NCBI RefSeq assembly: GCF_002994615.1
Contig: NZ_PVNK01000005.1
Location: 62,001-126,000 of the forward strand
Direction of reading: 5' to 3'
Origin: Enhygromyxa salina
GTDB taxonomy: Bacteria; Myxococcota_A; Polyangia; Nannocystales; Nannocystaceae
DNA: 64,000 nucleotides
Shown: in pieces, positions 61,408 through 64,000 of the stretch
How the letters are laid out: every line of letters starts with the position of its first letter
Numbering within the stretch: position 1 is the stretch's first letter
The notes under the pieces: generated by a model
The model's input: only the letters and a program-made list of their open reading frames with translations
Told to the model about the DNA's origin: nothing
The model's database searches: none
Position numbers and translations under genes: made by a program

Positions 61408-62592
61408 TTGGGTGTTTTGGGCCGCTCGCTCAAGCTCCACCCGCACTTCGAGCGCGTGCCAGGTTCTCCTCGGCACGCGTTCTTGCGATCCGAGCCGGAC
61501 CAGATCCTCGAGCTCACGCCAGACGCGCTGGTGGTCCTCGAGCGCTTCGCTACGCCGGCGCGGGTCGATGAGGTGTTGCCCGGCGCATCCGCCGAAATGC
61601 TGGCGTTCATCGAGACCCTGGTCGAGCTCGAGCTGCTCGTCGGCCCCGAGCTTCAGCCTCCGCCCTACGGCTGGGAGGCCCCGCTGCAGCCGATGTTTCG
61701 CTTGCCCGTGTGGCCCAACGTGCTGCCTGGTTCCTCGCCACCCATCGTCGTGCTCGGCGCGCGCTTCGACGACGCGACCTCCAGCGCCTACCCGCGCGGA
61801 GCCAGGGATGGACCCACAGCCCTGCGCCGAGCCGGGAGCAGCTTTCCCCTGCGCGTCCGTGTCGGGGTCGAGGCGGCTGGCTTGCCCCACGTCGAGCTCG
61901 GTGAGCGCATGTTGGTCGGGGCCGTGATGGCGGACGCCGGCGATCTCGTCACCGATCCGGGCTGCGCGTGGCCGGTGTTCGCGGCGGCCCTCGAGGCGCG
62001 GATGCGGCTGCTCGGCGAGCGCGCTCGCTGCTTGCTGCTCGGCGGCGATCACAGCGTGACCCTGCCGGCGCTGCGGGCTCTGGCCGAGGTCCACCCCGGC
62101 GGGTTTGGCGTGCTGCACTTCGACGCGCACGGCGACCTCGGGCCAGTCGACGAGCCGGCCACGGTCACGCACGCCAACGTCATGCGGCACGCGCTCGCGC
62201 TGCCGCAGGTCGCCAAGTTGGTTCAAGTGGGTGTGCGTGGGTTCCAGGCCCTGCCCCCAGAGCGTGACGCCTACCGCCGCTTCACGGCCGCCGACGTCGA
62301 GCGCGACCCCGAGTCGATCGTCGCCGCCGTCGACCCGCAGCTGCCGTGGTACGTCAGCGTCGATGTCGACGTGCTCGACCCCTCGGTCGCGCCCGGCACC
62401 GGCGCGCCCGAGCCCGACGGCCTGCGCTTGCGCCAGCTGCGAGAGGCGCTGCGGGCCTGCCTGCTCGGGCGTCGCGTCGTCGGAGCCGATCTCGTCGAGT
62501 GTCACGACCAGCCAGGGGATCGCCTGACCGGCCGGGTCGGCGCGCAGATCGTGCTCGAGCTCGCAGATCTCATGGACCGGGGTCGACCATGA
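61408..62592 (+). CDS. Arginase-family ureohydrolase with N-terminal PqqD-like domain
   Basis: 394 residues from TTG 61408 (TTG 61417 is the alternative; no ATG fits). The first ~85 residues (HPHFERV, FLRSEPDQILELTPDALVVLERF, VDEVLPG) resemble PqqD/RiPP recognition element domains, a winged helix that binds leader peptides. The rest is an arginase/agmatinase with GGDHSVTLPAL, FDAHGD, SVDVDVLDPSVAPGTGAPEPDGL: the two-manganese site is intact. It hydrolyses guanidino groups to urea. Peptide arginases acting on RiPPs exist as separate proteins; a fusion is unusual. ATGA-coupled to the next gene. Confidence 0.85.
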   Translation: MGVLGRSLKLHPHFERVPGSPRHAFLRSEPDQILELTPDALVVLERFATPARVDEVLPGASAEMLAFIETLVELELLVGPELQPPPYGWEAPLQPMFRLPVWPNVLPGSSPPIVVLGARFDDATSSAYPRGARDGPTALRRAGSSFPLRVRVGVEAAGLPHVELGERMLVGAVMADAGDLVTDPGCAWPVFAAALEARMRLLGERARCLLLGGDHSVTLPALRALAEVHPGGFGVLHFDAHGDLGPVDEPATVTHANVMRHALALPQVAKLVQVGVRGFQALPPERDAYRRFTAADVERDPESIVAAVDPQLPWYVSVDVDVLDPSVAPGTGAPEPDGLRLRQLREALRACLLGRRVVGADLVECHDQPGDRLTGRVGAQIVLELADLMDRGRP

Positions 62593-63758
62593 GCGAGGCC
62601 GATCCGAACCATTCGAGCCCCGGATTCGAGGCCCGCCGTCGGGTCGAGACCTTGCGCGCGATCTATCCTTTGCTGTCCGAGCTCGACATCGGGCGGCCCG
62701 AGGCCCTCCACCTCGCCGCACGGGTCGCGTCGTGGCCCCGCCTCCTGATGAGCCGGTGGATGGACGCCGGGACCTGGCCCAAGATCGAGTGCCTCGGCGC
62801 CGAGCACCTCCACGCCGCCCGCGCGGAGGGCCGCGGCGTGATCGTCGTCCCCGCCCACTTCGGCGGCTATCACTGGACCTCGCTGGCCTTGCTCCACGCG
62901 GGCGTCCCGGTCTCGCTGCTCGTCGACGCCCGCAACCAGGCCTTCCTCAACTCCGACGTCGCCCAGCGCATGTTGCCGATGTACATGGACGCCGGGACCT
63001 TCGACGCCCACGGGCTCGGGGCCTTCGAGACCATCGACAGCGAGGACGCGATGTCGCTGTGGCGGCTGCGCAAGGCCGTCGTGGCCGGTCGCGCCGCCGT
63101 CATGTTCATCGACGGCAACAGCGGCATCGACGGACGGCTCGTCGCCAAGGGCTCGGTGCGCGCGAGCTTGTTCGGCCGCGACGTGTGGGTCCGGCCAGGG
63201 ATCGCGGCCCTCGCCCAGGCGACCGGCGCGGCCATCGTCCCGGTCGTCACGCACTTCGATCAGCGCACAGACACGGCCCGCTTCACCTTTGAGGCCCCCG
63301 TTGAAGCGGCGGCAGGGCTGACGCGCAAACAGGCCCGGGCCGAGCTGATGCGCACGCTCTTTGCCTGGCTCGAAGCCCAGATCCTCGCCCGGCCCGAGCA
63401 GTGGGAAGAGTGGTGGCTGCTGACCAAATGGTGGGTCGAGCCGCCTGGCCCAGCGTCCCCGTCGGGCTCGGGACTGGGCTCGGATCGGCCCGCGTCGATC
63501 CGCCTGCCAGCGCTCGCGGGCCGGCGACTGCAGGTCGCGCGACCGAGCCTGTGGCGGGTGACGGTCGAGGGCAGCGAGGCCGTCGTCGATCTCGAGCACG
63601 ACCTCGCGCTGACGGCCGAGCCCGCGCTGCTCGATCTGTTCGGCGCGGCCGAGCGCGGCGACAAGGTCTTGGCCTGGGTCCGCGACCAAGACGACAACGA
63701 CAGCGCCAAGCGAGCGCTGGCGTCGGCCCTGGACCTGGGCCTGATCCGCTACCAGTAG
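62589..63758 (+). CDS. LPLAT-like acyltransferase with C-terminal PqqD-like segment
   Basis: 389 residues. N-terminal two thirds: a lysophospholipid acyltransferase fold related to HtrB/LpxL-type enzymes, with VVPAHFGGYHW in place of the HxxxxD box and FIDGNSGIDGR as a conserved loop. After a Pro/Ser linker (about 290-305) the last ~80 residues (WRVTVEGSEAVVDLEHDLALT, LLDLFGAAERGDKVLAWV) resemble a PqqD-type winged helix with less confidence. LPLAT proteins attach the chain in aryl polyene clusters. Coupled to the arginase gene. Confidence 0.75.
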   Translation: MSEADPNHSSPGFEARRRVETLRAIYPLLSELDIGRPEALHLAARVASWPRLLMSRWMDAGTWPKIECLGAEHLHAARAEGRGVIVVPAHFGGYHWTSLALLHAGVPVSLLVDARNQAFLNSDVAQRMLPMYMDAGTFDAHGLGAFETIDSEDAMSLWRLRKAVVAGRAAVMFIDGNSGIDGRLVAKGSVRASLFGRDVWVRPGIAALAQATGAAIVPVVTHFDQRTDTARFTFEAPVEAAAGLTRKQARAELMRTLFAWLEAQILARPEQWEEWWLLTKWWVEPPGPASPSGSGLGSDRPASIRLPALAGRRLQVARPSLWRVTVEGSEAVVDLEHDLALTAEPALLDLFGAAERGDKVLAWVRDQDDNDSAKRALASALDLGLIRYQ

Positions 63759-63789
63759 CAGGCACCGCGGCGATCGGAGCGACACCTTC

Positions 63790-64000
63790 ATGACCACAGA
63801 CCTCTTGAACGACGGCGTCTACTACCAGCTCTACCGCCAATCCGAGCGCGGGCGCTGGAACATGTCGGACATCCCCTTTGATGAGATCGACGACAGCTTG
63901 GTCAACGACTTCTGGCTCGCGATGGTCCGCGAGATCGCCCGCTCGGAGCTGACGACCTTCGACGCCGTTCGTCAGTTCTTCGAGCTCGGGTTCGTGGACG
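63790..64000 (+). CDS. Start of a possible ferritin-like diiron enzyme (3' truncated by window edge)
   Basis: 70 codons from ATG 63790 to the window end. Reads YYQLYRQSERGRWNMSDIPFDEIDD, a pattern seen before the first helix of ribonucleotide-reductase-like and AurF-type diiron proteins, then a helix VNDFWLAMVREIARSE. No metal ligands can be confirmed in 70 residues. If correct, it adds an N- or C-oxygenation step to the cluster. Spacing to the upstream gene is 31 bases, probably the same operon. Confidence 0.5.
   Translation, partial: MTTDLLNDGVYYQLYRQSERGRWNMSDIPFDEIDDSLVNDFWLAMVREIARSELTTFDAVRQFFELGFVD

Overview
The window is GC-rich, densely coded DNA that reads like a sterol-producing myxobacterium of the Nannocystaceae type (Nannocystis, Plesiocystis or Enhygromyxa relatives). 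This is inferred from gene content, not from a marker gene. The support is an oxidosqualene cyclase with the DCTAE motif at the left edge, many secreted lipoproteins (two with long Gly-Asp linkers), NtrY-like and hybrid sensor kinases, a VIT/von Willebrand A lipoprotein, a PATAN/DUF4388 protein, and two HEXXH lipoprotein proteases. No rRNA, tRNA, CRISPR array or recognisable transposase was seen.

Layout. 0-10 kb: sterol cyclase (left-truncated), three lipoproteins, an AI-2E family permease, a VIT/vWA lipoprotein. 10-24 kb: hybrid histidine kinase divergent from a YdeP-type molybdoenzyme plus lipoprotein; an XRE-ImmA/IrrE protease with a PIN-like nuclease; an operon of Omp85 barrel, small exported protein and NtrY-like kinase; a single-domain response regulator; a GlmU-like uridylyltransferase; an Mpo1-like protein; MobA. 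24-29 kb: a rearranged segment with a broken copy and an intact copy of a DUF7009-like gene plus lipoprotein, enclosing a chimeric HEXXH lipoprotein, dispersed repeats and a paralogous small-protein pair. 29-43 kb: aquaporin, a large secreted lipoprotein, a truncated thiolase-like gene, a second HEXXH lipoprotein cassette that split off a copy of the 5' end of glnE, intact glnE, and the PATAN protein. 43-51 kb: DUF4336, SDR, a LuxR-type response regulator, a PfkB kinase with MTA phosphorylase, and a large unknown protein.

50.8-64 kb (continuing past the edge) is the most interesting part: two divergent operons forming a probable biosynthetic cluster. Rightward: a ketosynthase lacking its active-site Cys (chain-length-factor-like), a ketoreductase, an active ketosynthase, an acyl carrier protein, a metallo-beta-lactamase-fold protein, a small Tat-exported protein with its own promoter, an arginase-family enzyme with an N-terminal PqqD-like domain, a lysophospholipid-acyltransferase-like protein with a possible PqqD-like tail, and the start of a possible diiron enzyme. 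Leftward: a double-hotdog dehydratase, alpha/beta hydrolase, a Rieske oxygenase with swapped domain order, an asparagine-synthetase-like amidotransferase and a membrane protein. The enzymes suggest a reduced type II polyketide or aryl-polyene-like acyl chain combined with nitrogen chemistry. I do not recognise a described cluster with this combination.

Three other patterns recur: a 166-bp full-length palindromic element (three copies) bounded by a 20-bp palindrome that also occurs alone twice; insertion-like cassettes flanked by partial duplications of the downstream gene; and -10-like boxes only 6-10 bases before many start codons, suggesting leaderless transcripts.
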